Notes under the pieces: model-generated | Told to the model about the DNA's origin: nothing | Database searches by the model: none | Seen by the model: only the letters and a program-made list of their open reading frames with translations | Program-made: the position numbers and the translations under genes | Part shown: in pieces, positions 43,572-53,389 of the stretch | Numbering within the stretch: the stretch's first letter is position 1 | How the letters are laid out: every line of letters begins with the position of its first letter | Assembly: GCA_021780355.1 (NCBI GenBank) | Contig: JAJXYX010000043.1 | Span: forward strand, 1 to 56,288 | Reading direction: 5' to 3' | DNA from: a bacterium | GTDB lineage: Bacteria > Chlamydiota > Chlamydiia > Chlamydiales > SM23-39 | Length of the DNA: 56,288 bases

Positions 43572-44314
43572 AGAAAAAATCGGCAATCATTACGGGCGGT
43601 ACAGCGGGGATTGGAAAAGCGATCGCGTTGCTTTATGCGCAAAACGGAGCGGATGTAGCGATTTTTGGAACAAACAGAGAGAGAGCAGAGCAAACTCTTA
43701 AGGAATTAGAAGCTCATCGAGTAGATTCTGAGCAAAAATTTTCAGCCCACTTAGTCAATGTGGCTCAGTTTAAAGAAGTCGAAGAGACGATTCAAAAAAT
43801 ATTATCCGATTGGGGAAAAGTGGACATCCTTGTCAATAACGCGGGGATTACAAGAGACAATCTTTTAATGCGTATGAACGAAGAAGATTGGGACCTTGTC
43901 TTGGATGTCAATTTAAAATCTGTGTATAACACTTGCCGAGTTCTCGCTCGGAGCATGATGAAGGCGAAAGGGGGATCGATTATCAACATTTCCTCCGTGA
44001 TTGGCTTGACAGGAAATGCGGGGCAAGTAAACTATGCAGCATCCAAATCGGGAATGATCGGGTTCACGAAGTCGCTAGCTAAAGAGCTGGCGAGCCGCAA
44101 TGTGCGGGCGAACTGCGTGGCGCCTGGTTATATAGAAACTCAAATGACCGAGGGGTTGTCCGACCAAATTAAAGGGCAAATCCTCGCAAATATCCCGCTG
44201 GGGCGTATTGGCAGTCCTCAAGATATAGCTCAAGCGGCTTTATATTTAGCTAGCGATTTATCAAGCTATGTCACAGGACAAGTGATTGCGGTTGATGGCG
44301 GGATGGTCATGTAG
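43559..44314 (+). CDS. fabG: 3-oxoacyl-ACP reductase (FabG)
   Basis: A 251-residue SDR reductase, NADPH-dependent. It has TGGTAGIGKAIA (cofactor loop), NNAGITRDNLLMRM, ISSVIGLTGNAGQVNYAASKSG with the Ser-Tyr-Lys catalytic set, and the conserved C-terminal YVTGQVIAVDGGMVM. It reduces 3-ketoacyl-ACP in each elongation round. Confidence 0.97.
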   Translation: MQLLKKKSAIITGGTAGIGKAIALLYAQNGADVAIFGTNRERAEQTLKELEAHRVDSEQKFSAHLVNVAQFKEVEETIQKILSDWGKVDILVNNAGITRDNLLMRMNEEDWDLVLDVNLKSVYNTCRVLARSMMKAKGGSIINISSVIGLTGNAGQVNYAASKSGMIGFTKSLAKELASRNVRANCVAPGYIETQMTEGLSDQIKGQILANIPLGRIGSPQDIAQAALYLASDLSSYVTGQVIAVDGGMVM

Positions 44315-44357
44315 GACCCACAATAATTGAAAAGGCCTGCTCGAAAAATAGATGGGT

Positions 44358-44383
44358 CCAAAATGCCAATAGCTGCGTTTTGG
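44358..44383 (+). promoter_or_regulatory. Hairpin in the acpP leader
   Basis: CCAAAATGC (44358-44366) pairs with GCGTTTTGG (44375-44383) with one wobble, an 8-base loop and flanking GGT/GCT. It lies between fabG and acpP without a T-run. A palindrome GAGCCGGCTC follows at about 44399-44408. It may tune the higher ACP expression or mark processing. Confidence 0.45.
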
Positions 44384-44426
44384 GCTCATGTCTTCTTTGA
44401 GCCGGCTCAATAAATAGGAATTTTTT

Positions 44427-44666
44427 ATGACAATACAACAAGAAGTCATTGATATTATCATCGAACAACTCGGTGTAGAAGCTGCAGATGTTTCTTTAGA
44501 AAAATCATTTGTAGAAGATTTGAATGCAGATTCTTTGGATTTAACTGAGCTCATCATGACCTTTGAAGAGCGTTTTGGTTTTGAGATTTCGGAAGAAGAT
44601 GCTGAAAAACTTAAAACTGTAGGCGATGTCGTCGATTACGTAGAAAAACGTAAAGTCAACGCTTAA
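44427..44666 (+). CDS. acpP: Acyl carrier protein
   Basis: A 79-residue acidic ACP. The phosphopantetheine site Ser36 stands in [12 protein letters not shown], followed by [26 protein letters not shown]. It carries all fatty-acid intermediates. AGGA precedes the ATG by 7 bp. The 112-bp gap to fabG with hairpins, and the strong terminator behind, suggest it can be expressed separately as well. Confidence 0.97.
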   Translation: MTIQQEVIDIIIEQLGVEAADVSLEKSFVEDLNADSLDLTELIMTFEERFGFEISEEDAEKLKTVGDVVDYVEKRKVNA

Positions 44667-44685
44667 CTGCCCAAAGCCTTCTTTT

Positions 44686-44740
44686 GCCGCATCTTTTTGA
44701 GTGATGTTTCCTCTTTTTCAAGATGCGGCTTTTCTTTTTG
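44686..44740 (+). terminator. acpP / fab operon terminator
   Basis: GCCGCATCTT (44686-44695) pairs perfectly with AAGATGCGGC (44720-44729), followed by TTTTCTTTTT. Confidence 0.85.
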
Positions 44741-44748
44741 ATTTGTTT

Positions 44749-44913
44749 CATACCGTTCGTGACTTAAGAATCGGCTATTGGGCGGAAGATCGCTGCTAAA
44801 AATCGATTGTCATAAAGGGGGATTGTATTTCCTCGATACCCCCTTTATGGCAATTGATTTTTAACGGTTTTCAATCCCGCCTATAAGCCGATTCTTCACT
44901 TTTCTTAAGTATG
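44749..44913. mobile_element. MITE-like palindromic element, copy 3
   Basis: A 165-bp palindrome with CATACCGTTCGTGACTTAAG at the left and CTTAAGTATG at the right. The centre (CATAAAGGGGGATTGTATTTCCTCGATA) matches copy 1. The left arm resembles copy 2 and the right arm copy 1, so it is a mosaic. Confidence 0.78.
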
Positions 44914-44969
44914 TCTTTTGTTTGTTCTGAACAGTAGGCAGGTCTCGCAGTTCATTCAAAAAAATAAAA

Positions 44970-45024
44970 AACCATAGGTTTCCAAAGGACGAAGTCCTTT
45001 GGTAGGGTGCGGGACGAAGTCCTG
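44970..45024. repeat. REP-like unit (single)
   Basis: CCAAAGGAC-GAA-GTCCTTTGG and CGGGAC-GAA-GTCCTG hairpins preceded by ACCATAGGTTT, just behind the end of the RsbU-like gene. Confidence 0.75.
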
Positions 45025-45039
45025 CTCTTTTTAGCTATA

Positions 45040-46323
45040 CTAGCTAAGCACTTGAAAACAAAGCAAATGAATATCCTCAGAGAGCTCTTTGCGCTTTGTG
45101 GCGAAGGTGAGTTCTTTTTGGAGCATGGCGGCGGTGGTCTCGAGGCCGTCTGAGGCGAAGAGCTTGAGAACTTTGGCGAGGAGATCGACGATCCGTTTGG
45201 GTTCTTTGTAGAAGTTGACGAGGCCTTGGTTGAAGAGGAAGAAAAAATCGCCTGATTCGAGGGGGACGGAGCGATCGGAGGGTTGGATGAAGCGGCGATG
45301 GTCTAGGGACCAAAAGAGGGGAAGCTCGGGGCCTTTGTAGGAGAGGAGGCAGCGGGTGCGATCGTAGGAGAGGGAGAGGTGTTTTGGGTTTTCTTTGGAG
45401 AGCTTGTATTGCGTGAGAAGCTCATACATGCCCTCGAAACCCTCTTCTTCGGCTTCGGCCATATGGATGAGGAAGAGATCTTTTCGCTCTGGTTTGGGAA
45501 AGTCGAGAAGAAGCCCGCGGGGGGACTCTGAGAAGAACGTGATCGATTTGACAGCGACGGCATCGGAGCGGCAGGTATCGATGTTTTTTTGGAGCATGAG
45601 ATGCTGGAGAAGCGTGGCACACTCATATTCTCCATACATCCGCTCTCGGAGAAGCGAGTTGTCTTTGAGCCGGTTGATATTTTCATGAAGACATTCGCTC
45701 ATGGTATTGAGCGTATTGGCGAGCTCGACGATCTCTTTGGGACCGTTGACCTGGACTGACTCTCCATATTGGCCGGCGGCAATGGCGAGAGCGGAGTTGT
45801 TGAGCTGCTGGACAGGATCGGAAATTTTATTGGCGATGAGATAAAGGGTGGTGACGACGATGGCGAGCGTGCAGCCGCTGCCAAGGAGAATGAGGAAGAG
45901 GCTTTCTTGGAACTTTTGGTCGATGAGATCTGTGCTGACGTCGGCCGCCATGAGTCCCATGATGTGCCCCTCTTTTGTAAAAATGGGGGCGTAGCCTGTC
46001 ATGACGGACGCACCTTCTTCCGTTCTATAGGCCTTTGTTAATTGGACGTGAGTGGGGATCGTCGAGAGGGGAGAGGAGCGGACGGGAATGATATGAAGCC
46101 GCGTAAGCGCAAGCTCTTTTTGAATCTCTTGGAGCTCGTCAGTCAACTCTAAGGCGTTGGGATCGATGAGAGCGGCCGCAGCGACGACAGCGGACTTAAG
46201 ACGGGTTTGAAACCCTTCTGAAATTTCTTGATACCAATTGTAGGCAAGAAGCGACGAGATAAACGCGATGCTGCCGAGCAAGGTAGGTAAGAGAAAAAGG
46301 AGCAGACGGGTTCTAATCTTCAT
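45040..46323 (-). CDS. RsbU-like membrane protein with degenerate PP2C domain
   Basis: A 427-residue protein: TM1 (about 7-28), a periplasmic sensor segment (about 30-135), TM2 (about 141-163), a HAMP domain (ISDPVQQLNNSALAIAAGQYGESVQVNGPKEIVELANTLNTM) and a C-terminal SpoIIE/RsbU-type domain. The phosphatase metal ligands look lost: the usual DVSGHG is replaced by MAEAEEEGFEG, TDG by NQG (FLFNQGL) and DDxT by EDIH. The fold is recognisable from the order of these segments. It is probably a signalling pseudophosphatase. It is the last gene of an operon, overlapping the cNMP gene by 4 bp. Confidence 0.78.
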   Translation of the reverse strand: MKIRTRLLLFLLPTLLGSIAFISSLLAYNWYQEISEGFQTRLKSAVVAAAALIDPNALELTDELQEIQKELALTRLHIIPVRSSPLSTIPTHVQLTKAYRTEEGASVMTGYAPIFTKEGHIMGLMAADVSTDLIDQKFQESLFLILLGSGCTLAIVVTTLYLIANKISDPVQQLNNSALAIAAGQYGESVQVNGPKEIVELANTLNTMSECLHENINRLKDNSLLRERMYGEYECATLLQHLMLQKNIDTCRSDAVAVKSITFFSESPRGLLLDFPKPERKDLFLIHMAEAEEEGFEGMYELLTQYKLSKENPKHLSLSYDRTRCLLSYKGPELPLFWSLDHRRFIQPSDRSVPLESGDFFFLFNQGLVNFYKEPKRIVDLLAKVLKLFASDGLETTAAMLQKELTFATKRKELSEDIHLLCFQVLS

Positions 46324-46760
46324 GGAGTTAGTTGTCCTATTTTATGCCGACACGGCAATTGCTGCGAATAGGCCTGAAGTAAAACGACGGCGACAGCAGG
46401 GCATTCGGAAATAATCGAAAGGAGATGGCTTCGGGAAAGAGTTAAAAAGAGACAATCCGTTTTACATACAGCAGAATACGTCCTAGGCTGTTCGTTGAAA
46501 AGCGACTCATCTCCAAAAAAATCTCCGCTTGATACTTCAGCCAACGGTCGAGTCTTTTCATCGAAAATTTGAACAGTACCATGAGCGATCAAATAGATCC
46601 TGTTAGCCACTTGACCTGGAGTGAAAATTTTTTCATTCGCATCATAGTCGTCGTGGTGCAGTTTTTCTGCGATCGCTAGAAGAGAGTCTAGGTCTAACTC
46701 GGAAAAGAGGCGGACTTTTTTGAGAAAAAAAGCTCGTTCAATCAAACTTAATTGTTTCAT
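46320..46760 (-). CDS. Cyclic-nucleotide-binding-domain protein (CT235 type)
   Basis: A 146-residue single CNB domain: LFSELDLDSLLAIAEKLHHDDYDANEKIFTPGQVANRIYLIAHGTVQIF, then the phosphate-binding-cassette region SGDFFGDESLFNEQPRTYSAVCKTDCLFLTLSR. The GE(I/L)A motif of true cAMP sites is replaced by GDESLFNEQPRT, with the Arg retained, so ligand binding is uncertain. Neighbours match CT234-CT235 of Chlamydia. It overlaps the genes on both sides by 4 bp, a tight three-gene operon. Confidence 0.88.
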   Translation of the reverse strand: MKQLSLIERAFFLKKVRLFSELDLDSLLAIAEKLHHDDYDANEKIFTPGQVANRIYLIAHGTVQIFDEKTRPLAEVSSGDFFGDESLFNEQPRTYSAVCKTDCLFLTLSRSHLLSIISECPAVAVVLLQAYSQQLPCRHKIGQLTP

Positions 46761-49549
46761 GATTCTAACAACTCATAGGCAAATTGGTGAAAGGTCTCAT
46801 CTGAATGCTTCATCTGTTCTCGCAGTTGCTGGCGCCAATTGGGCATTTGCAGCTGCGCTTTTAAGCGGGTTGCGACAATTTTGTCGAAAAGAGTCGGCGA
46901 CATCTCGAGCTTGCCGAGCAGTTCAGAGAGGGTTAAATTGGGAAAATCGCCTTGCCAGCGAAGGCACGCCGCCATTTTTTCCTCGATCGGCAAGTCATCG
47001 ACGAGAGGCGCAATGAGGCGGAAAATTCTTAAATCGCAAGTTTTTTCCAAGCTCTCTACGGCATGCGAGTGGATTTTTGCATTGCGGCTATGCAGCGCTC
47101 GAACAAGCAGCTCAGGATCTTCCAAAGAGCCCGCGGCTCCGAGCAGGTGGATGATGAAATCGATCACCGATTGATAGCCTGTAAGGAGCGCATTTTGCAA
47201 CATTTCTAAATCATAGAGAGGATATTGCTTTTGGATCGTATGGCCGAAATAAAAATAAAAATAGGCCCTTTCGATCTCGATATCGATGATATCGATCAAA
47301 TTAGCCTGCAGCTGAGGCAGAGCCAATCTTCCCAGGACTTTGCCCGCTTGGATCCGTGCGCGAACTGGCAGAGAGAGGTCTTTGGACATTGCAAGAAGAA
47401 GCGGCACTGTTTTGAGACCCATCTGGGTAATGATCTCTTCTGTGCGCCGGCGCTCGTTGGGGCGGAGATAGACGCTTGCGAGCAAGAGATCTTTCACCGT
47501 CGTGGAATCGCCGATTTTCCCTAAAGCGTCTAGGCAATGAAGACGAAACGTGTTGTCCCTTGCCGCTTCCAGCTCTTCGATGATTCTCGGTGCATGGCGG
47601 CTCATTTTCTTGTCGGATAGGCGAGAGATGCATCGGGCGGCAGCCCTTTTGACGAGGACCGATTCATGCGATAAAAAGGGGAGAGCTCTTTCAGCGGATT
47701 CTAAGGCTTGTTCTTCGCTTAAAATGTCGAGCCCCATACTGATCTCGTCGATTCTAGACGAGGTGAGCATCAAATCGAGTTTTTTGGTAGCGATCGTTCG
47801 ATTGAGAGCGGCGTAGTCAAGCGAGTGGTTTGCAAGTGATTTTTTGAGCGTAAGAATGGCTGCTCCTCGAAGGAAAAGATCGGGATGGTCGAGATCGTTT
47901 TCTACTTTATCCGGGTGCTGTAGTCCCTTTTTAGCTAAATAAAAATGGCCCCATTTCGACAGTTCGGAAGATTCGCTGTTGTCAATCCAGTGATCGACCA
48001 TTTCGATGACCCGGGCGTCATGGGTAAATGCGCTGCTTTCTAGCAGTTTGAGCAGATGAATTTTCGATAAAGTGCCTAGGCGCTTGCCTACTTGCAGGAT
48101 TTGAGGCAAGACTGAAGCGTCTTCCATTTGAAGCAGCGTCTCTATGGCCAAAAGCTGCGTCTCTTCGGAGCTAGAGCGAAGGGATTCTAAAATGTCTTTT
48201 TTAGTCTCTTTTTGGTCTCGGCGAGTCATCGAGCCGATCCACTGCTTGATCTTCCGTTCGAAATGGAGCGCGTTGTCTTTCAAATTCATGAAGATTGCTT
48301 TCGAATAAATGGCGCGGATTCCGAGAGACAAAATGAGGGTAAGTACAGTTAAGATGAGTCCGATCCAGCGGCTTTCTGATTGCGCGCAAAATAAAATCGC
48401 CGAGCTGATGAGCGTTCCAATTGGCTCGAAAAACGAATCGTTAATGATCCGCACCTTTGATTTGAGCTTTGCCGGCACGGCATTGGAGAGGAGATTGAAG
48501 CAGTTGTCTTCGATTGTAAACAAAATGCCGTCTACTGCAATGAGGCCTAAAATCGCCAGCATCATCGAGTCTCTAACCACCCATCCGGCATAGACCAAAA
48601 GGAAAAATAGAGGCGTGATCAAAACGACGTTATGAAGGCCGAGGCGGCGGACGAATCGGCTGTAGAAAAAGGTGCCAATAAAAATATTGCAAGCGGAAAT
48701 CCACGCTCTGCACTTACCGATGAATTCCGCAATTTCTCCCTCCTCGGCCTCGATAAGATCAGCGGAAACGTTAAAAAACCGGCCAAAAGCGTCCATGTAG
48801 TTGAATTCAGTGACCGTGATGAGAAGCTGCGTTACGAGACTGAGAGAAAGAAGGATCAAGGCGAATTTTGAGCGGACGATCAGGTTGACCACAGAAGAAA
48901 AAGTGTCCCGGCTGCCGGTAAAAATGCCTTCAATCGTATCGTCATGGACCGCTTTAGCTCTTAAAGCAATGCTTCTCGCTTCAAAAAAAGCGCAGGAAAT
49001 GGAGCAAGCCGATGCGATTAAAATCCCAGAAAAGCTGATTTTATCAAGGAATAAATTGATGGCCGTGCCAGAAATAATGCTTCCGAGGAAGTAGGCGGCG
49101 CTATAGAGAGAATACACCCTTTTTGCGTCTTGAAGATCGTGGTATTGATCTGTAAACGTCCAAGACGTTGCGATCATGACCGCAAAGAACATTTTTGAGG
49201 CGATTTTAAAAAAGTACCAAAACCACTCAGGAGGCGAACCTGTGATCATAAACGAGGCGAAAAGAGCCAGCGAGATCCCGGCCACCATGGCCGAGGTGAA
49301 AATCCGATAAGGGCTGGTGAGCCTTAAACTATAGAGAACAAGGCTAGACACCCCGATCATGCCAAGGGCGATCGACAGGTAAACCGAGGGCAAAGAGTCG
49401 GCGCCCACGTGAGTAAGAAATAAACCATCCGATAGGGTTTCCATACAGCAGCTTCCGAACGCCCAAAGGAGCGCCAAGCGGACGAATCGGATAGAGTGGG
49501 CCCCTTCTCCTTGATAGATCCCAAAAGCTTTTCGAAATAGGTTTTGCAT
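46757..49549 (-). CDS. Membrane transporter-like protein with HEAT repeats (CT234 type)
   Basis: A 930-residue protein. The first ~420 residues form about 12 membrane segments of major-facilitator / nucleotide-transporter-like character. The rest is a cytosolic array of HEAT-like helical repeats (LAIETLLQMEDASVLPQILQVG; AAARCISRLSDKKMSRHAPRIIEELE; HCLDALGKIGDSTTVKDLLLAS). It is the CT234 counterpart by content and by neighbouring CT235-type gene. Transported substrate unknown. As the first gene of a three-gene operon it may work with the cNMP and RsbU-like proteins as a sensing unit. Confidence 0.88.
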   Translation of the reverse strand: MQNLFRKAFGIYQGEGAHSIRFVRLALLWAFGSCCMETLSDGLFLTHVGADSLPSVYLSIALGMIGVSSLVLYSLRLTSPYRIFTSAMVAGISLALFASFMITGSPPEWFWYFFKIASKMFFAVMIATSWTFTDQYHDLQDAKRVYSLYSAAYFLGSIISGTAINLFLDKISFSGILIASACSISCAFFEARSIALRAKAVHDDTIEGIFTGSRDTFSSVVNLIVRSKFALILLSLSLVTQLLITVTEFNYMDAFGRFFNVSADLIEAEEGEIAEFIGKCRAWISACNIFIGTFFYSRFVRRLGLHNVVLITPLFFLLVYAGWVVRDSMMLAILGLIAVDGILFTIEDNCFNLLSNAVPAKLKSKVRIINDSFFEPIGTLISSAILFCAQSESRWIGLILTVLTLILSLGIRAIYSKAIFMNLKDNALHFERKIKQWIGSMTRRDQKETKKDILESLRSSSEETQLLAIETLLQMEDASVLPQILQVGKRLGTLSKIHLLKLLESSAFTHDARVIEMVDHWIDNSESSELSKWGHFYLAKKGLQHPDKVENDLDHPDLFLRGAAILTLKKSLANHSLDYAALNRTIATKKLDLMLTSSRIDEISMGLDILSEEQALESAERALPFLSHESVLVKRAAARCISRLSDKKMSRHAPRIIEELEAARDNTFRLHCLDALGKIGDSTTVKDLLLASVYLRPNERRRTEEIITQMGLKTVPLLLAMSKDLSLPVRARIQAGKVLGRLALPQLQANLIDIIDIEIERAYFYFYFGHTIQKQYPLYDLEMLQNALLTGYQSVIDFIIHLLGAAGSLEDPELLVRALHSRNAKIHSHAVESLEKTCDLRIFRLIAPLVDDLPIEEKMAACLRWQGDFPNLTLSELLGKLEMSPTLFDKIVATRLKAQLQMPNWRQQLREQMKHSDETFHQFAYELLES

Positions 49550-49680
49550 GTTTGTGGATTAGCCTATTGTTCCTTGGTAAATAAAAATTTAGCGATCCTA
49601 ATGTTCACAACATTTTACATGACTTGTGGATTTATCCCCAAGATGGATATGCCTGGCGGAAAAATAAGGATTCATTCAAG

Positions 49681-50511
49681 ATGAAAATTATGAAAATGCA
49701 AGAGCACCGCGTAGGATTTATCGGCTTTGGGCACATGGCTCAAATTTTATTTACTTCGATGCACTCAGCCCGTTTAATCCCTTTGTCTCAAGTCCAATTC
49801 GTTCAGCGCGACCGAGATAGGATGAAGCTGAATGAACAAAAGTACGGCATTACGGCCACTTCGATCGAACATGCTGTTGTCACATCCGATGTTTTACTCC
49901 TTTGCGTCCGGCCTGGGCAAATAGAGCCCGTTTTGCAGGAGATGGCCCGTTTTGGCGCCGGCTCTAAGCAAATTATCTCGATTTTATCGGGCATTCCGAT
50001 CTCTTTTTTTCAACAAATGCTCGGAGAAAAGGTGCAAGTAGTTAGATTGATGCCCAATGTGGCCTCCGCGATTGGCCAAGGGATGACGACTTTGAGTTTT
50101 TCTCCCCACGCCCGAGTGGAGTTTCGATCTTTTGTGGAGCTTTTTTCGGCTCCTTTGGGTAAGTATTTAGAAATCTCCGAGTCCCACATGGATCTGGCCA
50201 CGGCAGTAGCCGGCAGCGGTCCAGGATTTGTCTTTACCCTGATCCAGGCGATGGCCGACGCTGCTGAAAACGGGGGGCTCTCTCGAGAGCGCGCCCTTTT
50301 GATGGCCTCGCAAACGTTCATGGGCGCTGCCGGCCTAGTGGCTAAAGAGAAAGACATAGCCTCTCTTCTCAACCAAATCACCACGCCAGGCGGTACGACG
50401 GAAGCAGGATTGAACATCATGCGCCAAACAGAGATGGCCAAGCATTTTCAAGAGACGATTCGCGCGTCGGCTTCAAAGGCCAAACAGATGGCTCAGCAAA
50501 GCAGCCGTTAA
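49681..50511 (+). CDS. proC: Pyrroline-5-carboxylate reductase
   Basis: A 276-residue ProC that makes proline from pyrroline-5-carboxylate with NAD(P)H. It has a Rossmann start RVGFIGFGHMAQIL, VRLMPNVASAIGQGMTTLSF, GSGPGFVFTLIQAMADAAENGGLSRERA and the signature ITTPGGTTEAGLN. ATG 49681 is preferred, with AAGGA upstream; the open frame to 49624 adds 19 residues without family support. Confidence 0.93.
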   Translation: MKIMKMQEHRVGFIGFGHMAQILFTSMHSARLIPLSQVQFVQRDRDRMKLNEQKYGITATSIEHAVVTSDVLLLCVRPGQIEPVLQEMARFGAGSKQIISILSGIPISFFQQMLGEKVQVVRLMPNVASAIGQGMTTLSFSPHARVEFRSFVELFSAPLGKYLEISESHMDLATAVAGSGPGFVFTLIQAMADAAENGGLSRERALLMASQTFMGAAGLVAKEKDIASLLNQITTPGGTTEAGLNIMRQTEMAKHFQETIRASASKAKQMAQQSSR

Positions 50512-50588
50512 TTTTCCCAAAAAAAAATCTCCGCAAAAAATCGAAAACCAGAGATGATGATAGCCAATTTTTTTAGCATTGGGTACCC

Positions 50589-51539
50589 ATGGAAACGAGG
50601 AAATTGATCATTATCGGATCCGGTCCGGCCGGATTTACCGCTGCGATTTATGCCGCGCGCGCAAACTTACAACCCGTCTTATTTGAAGGTTTTATGAGCG
50701 GCCCTTCAGGAGGGCAGCTGATGACTACGACGGAAGTAGAAAATTATCCAGGTTTTCCCAAAGGGGTTTCAGGTCCCGACTTGATGGCCGATTTTCGCGC
50801 TCAGGCTGAGAGGTTCGGTACGCTTATCCTTACTGAAGATGTCGAATCTGTCGACTTGTCCCAAAGACCCTTTTTGGTCAAAGGCTCTTCTACCCAAATG
50901 AGGGCGGAGGCTTTGATCATTTCTACAGGAGCTACGGCCAAGCGCCTCGAGATTGAAGGGGCTGGCGACGGGGAATTTTGGCAAAAAGGGGTGACGGCCT
51001 GCGCGGTATGCGATGGAGCGGCTCCTATTTTTAGAAACCGCCCCCTCTTTGTGATCGGCGGCGGAGATAGCGCAGTTGAAGAAGCAATATTTTTAACGAA
51101 ATACGGCAGCAGAGTCTATATCGTCCATCGGCGCGATCAGCTCAGAGCTTCTAAAATTATGGCTGAAAGAGCGTTAAAACATCCTAAAATCGAAATGCTC
51201 TGGAATAGCGCCATTGAAAAAATTTTAGGGGATCAGGTAGTCAGAAGAGTAGTGGTCAAAAATGTCGTTACCGGCTCTTTGGAGGAGCTCGACGCAGGCG
51301 GCGTCTTTTTTGCTATTGGACATCAGCCTAACACCGGATTTTTGCGGGGGCAGTTGGAGACGAATCAAACGGGGTACCTTGTTGTGACCCCTGGGACCAC
51401 ATATACTTCGAAAGAAGGTGTTTTTGCCGCAGGAGACGTCCAAGATCCGACGTATCGGCAGGCGATCACGGCCGCGGGCAGCGGCTGTATGGCGGCCCTC
51501 GATGCGGAAAGGTGGCTTACCAACATGGGAATTGAGTGA
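50589..51539 (+). CDS. trxB: Thioredoxin reductase
   Basis: A 316-residue FAD/NADPH disulfide reductase. N-terminal FAD motif [18 protein letters not shown], redox-active Cys138-Ala-Val-Cys141 in [13 protein letters not shown] motif [15 protein letters not shown] and the C-terminal FAD motif [10 protein letters not shown] are present. It recycles thioredoxin. The usual CATCDG is CAVCDG here. Its stop overlaps the GTG of the next gene by 4 bp. Confidence 0.97.
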   Translation: METRKLIIIGSGPAGFTAAIYAARANLQPVLFEGFMSGPSGGQLMTTTEVENYPGFPKGVSGPDLMADFRAQAERFGTLILTEDVESVDLSQRPFLVKGSSTQMRAEALIISTGATAKRLEIEGAGDGEFWQKGVTACAVCDGAAPIFRNRPLFVIGGGDSAVEEAIFLTKYGSRVYIVHRRDQLRASKIMAERALKHPKIEMLWNSAIEKILGDQVVRRVVVKNVVTGSLEELDAGGVFFAIGHQPNTGFLRGQLETNQTGYLVVTPGTTYTSKEGVFAAGDVQDPTYRQAITAAGSGCMAALDAERWLTNMGIE

Positions 51540-52354
51540 GATTGTTTCGTTTAAGCTGGCTTTTTTTTGCTCTGCTTCCTGTAGCAGTTCGGGCTCTTGA
51601 AGTGCAGCCTTGGTTTGGCGACGTCTATGAATTTCATTTTCTTGGAACCTACGCGTATAGCTTTTTTGATCGAGTTCAAAATGGAACTCCCCAATTGACA
51701 TCGACCTTTTATTCCCGAGTCGGTTATATGGGGCTTGATTTTTCCCCCTCTCCCGAGTGGAGCGTTGACGGGGATTTACAGATTGCCGATACGACGCAAG
51801 AGTCGTTTAATTTCCGCTCAGCCGCTTTGCAAGGCCGCTATTTGTGGTATGATGATATTGTCGGCGATTCGGTCAGTTTTGCAACAGGCGTGAGCGCCCG
51901 TTTTACCAACTCGGCTTCGCTCCATGACGTAAGCTGCCCATTTCATTCGCATCTCGATCTTGAAGCGAACTTTTCTTTGGGTAAGGAATTAGATGCTTCG
52001 GATACATGGCGTTTTCGTATGTGGGGGTTTGGCGCTGTAGGCCATGGCATCGTGGGATCTCCTTGGGTTCGGGCGATTGCCGCATTTGAGTGCAATGTGG
52101 ATGATCAGCATAAATTCGCTGTCTACGCCGAAGGGATGAACGGCTATGGCAGGCACACCCATGTCCCCGTCGATCATTTCAACGGATATGGAAAAATCCG
52201 CCAAAAATCGATCGATATTGGATTCCGTTACGGCTATCGTTTAGACGTGTGGGGCACTTTGCGCGCCGAATACGTAAGACGCGTACTGGCCAAGTCATGC
52301 CCTCAAGTCGTCAACACATTTGTCGTCAGCTATCTTTTGCCTTTTTCATTTTAA
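51536..52354 (+). CDS. Putative outer-membrane beta-barrel protein
   Basis: A 272-residue exported protein. The signal peptide [20 protein letters not shown] is followed by alternating short strands rich in aromatic residues ([44 protein letters not shown]). The protein ends in a strand with terminal Phe ([12 protein letters not shown]), the signal for BamA insertion. Surface loops may be host- or antigen-exposed. It starts by GTGA overlap with trxB, an unusual coupling of a cytosolic redox enzyme with an outer-membrane protein. No named family recognised. Confidence 0.75.
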   Translation: MRLFRLSWLFFALLPVAVRALEVQPWFGDVYEFHFLGTYAYSFFDRVQNGTPQLTSTFYSRVGYMGLDFSPSPEWSVDGDLQIADTTQESFNFRSAALQGRYLWYDDIVGDSVSFATGVSARFTNSASLHDVSCPFHSHLDLEANFSLGKELDASDTWRFRMWGFGAVGHGIVGSPWVRAIAAFECNVDDQHKFAVYAEGMNGYGRHTHVPVDHFNGYGKIRQKSIDIGFRYGYRLDVWGTLRAEYVRRVLAKSCPQVVNTFVVSYLLPFSF

Positions 52355-52368
52355 ATTCAGGCTTCGTC

Positions 52369-53232
52369 TTAATTCTTTGGAATAGGAATCGAATACCTGG
52401 CTCCACTGAAAGGAGAAGTGCAGCGAAAATATTTCCCATCATTTTCAAAGATCTCTTTACGGGTTGGCTCAGGGGCTTGTAATGTTGGGGCTTTAAAAGT
52501 AGGAATCAGGCATGTTTTCTTGTGGATAGGAGAAGTGTATTCATGAAATAAAAAACTTTTAATTTCCTCTTCTTTCTCGTGTATTTGAATGGCTGGTGTG
52601 TCATTCAGCATGTCTGCCATTTTATCGATGAATGTATTTGCTCTTTCGATAGGAATGTCTTTTAAATGTTTTAATATAAAAAATTTTGTTTCTATCGATG
52701 TTTGGGAAAGTTTTGTAGAGCTAATTTTCTTGATAAGTTTGAATAAAGGCAGTAAGTTGCCTACCTCTCTGATGTCAAAAATTTGCGGCACATTCGAGAC
52801 TATGGAGATAGCTTCATTTCGCTCTTCAAAAGAAAGTTCTCGAATTGCATTTAATATGGTTAGCCTTTTTGGTACATTTGTTCGCCGATGAATAAAAGGC
52901 TTTAATTGCTTTATAAGGTCTTTCGGTTATTCATCTGGAATAGAATTAATCGCTTCTGAAGCAATTATTTTGTGTTGATCTGCTAATGGACTGTCCGTGT
53001 TATTATGCATCAAAATCTCAAGGAGTTCTTCACGCTCCTGTAATTTATTCAAGTAATGGCAATATCTCGAAGTAAGAATTGCGCTACCGGCGAAAATCCC
53101 TCCAAGTAAAACATATTGTGAGTAAGATAGTTGAGACAATGTTGTCATGGCCGTTGAAGCGATAGAGGAGATCGATGGAGAGAATTCTTCTAATGTAGTT
53201 GGTATATTTCCAGATAAATTATTAAAAAACAA
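52369..53232 (-). pseudogene. 287-aa protein gene interrupted by one in-frame TAA
   Basis: On the minus strand the frame from ATG 53232 stops at TAA 52929-52927 and then continues, in the same register and without a gap, through 560 bp to a stop at 52369. Joined, the two parts make one protein of 287 residues. It has a membrane segment near 38-58 (YSQYVLLGGIFAGSAILTSRY) and an Ile/Leu-rich helical repeat-like body (LTILNAIRELSFEERNEAISIVSNVP and ETKFFILKHLKDIPIERANTFIDKMADM share a pattern). I do not recognise the family. Either a recent nonsense mutation or readthrough. The second part could restart at GTG 52791. Confidence 0.72.
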
Positions 53233-53389
53233 ACTTACAAACTGCCGCTCATAAATAACTCCTGTTTAATTTATTGTTGTTGATTTTATCGATCAATATT
53301 ATGAAATAAAACTGGAATAAAGTGTGTAATAAAGTTTGTTTTTTATTGAGTTTCTTTCGAAATCTATAGAGTTTTTCAACCTGAAGGGC

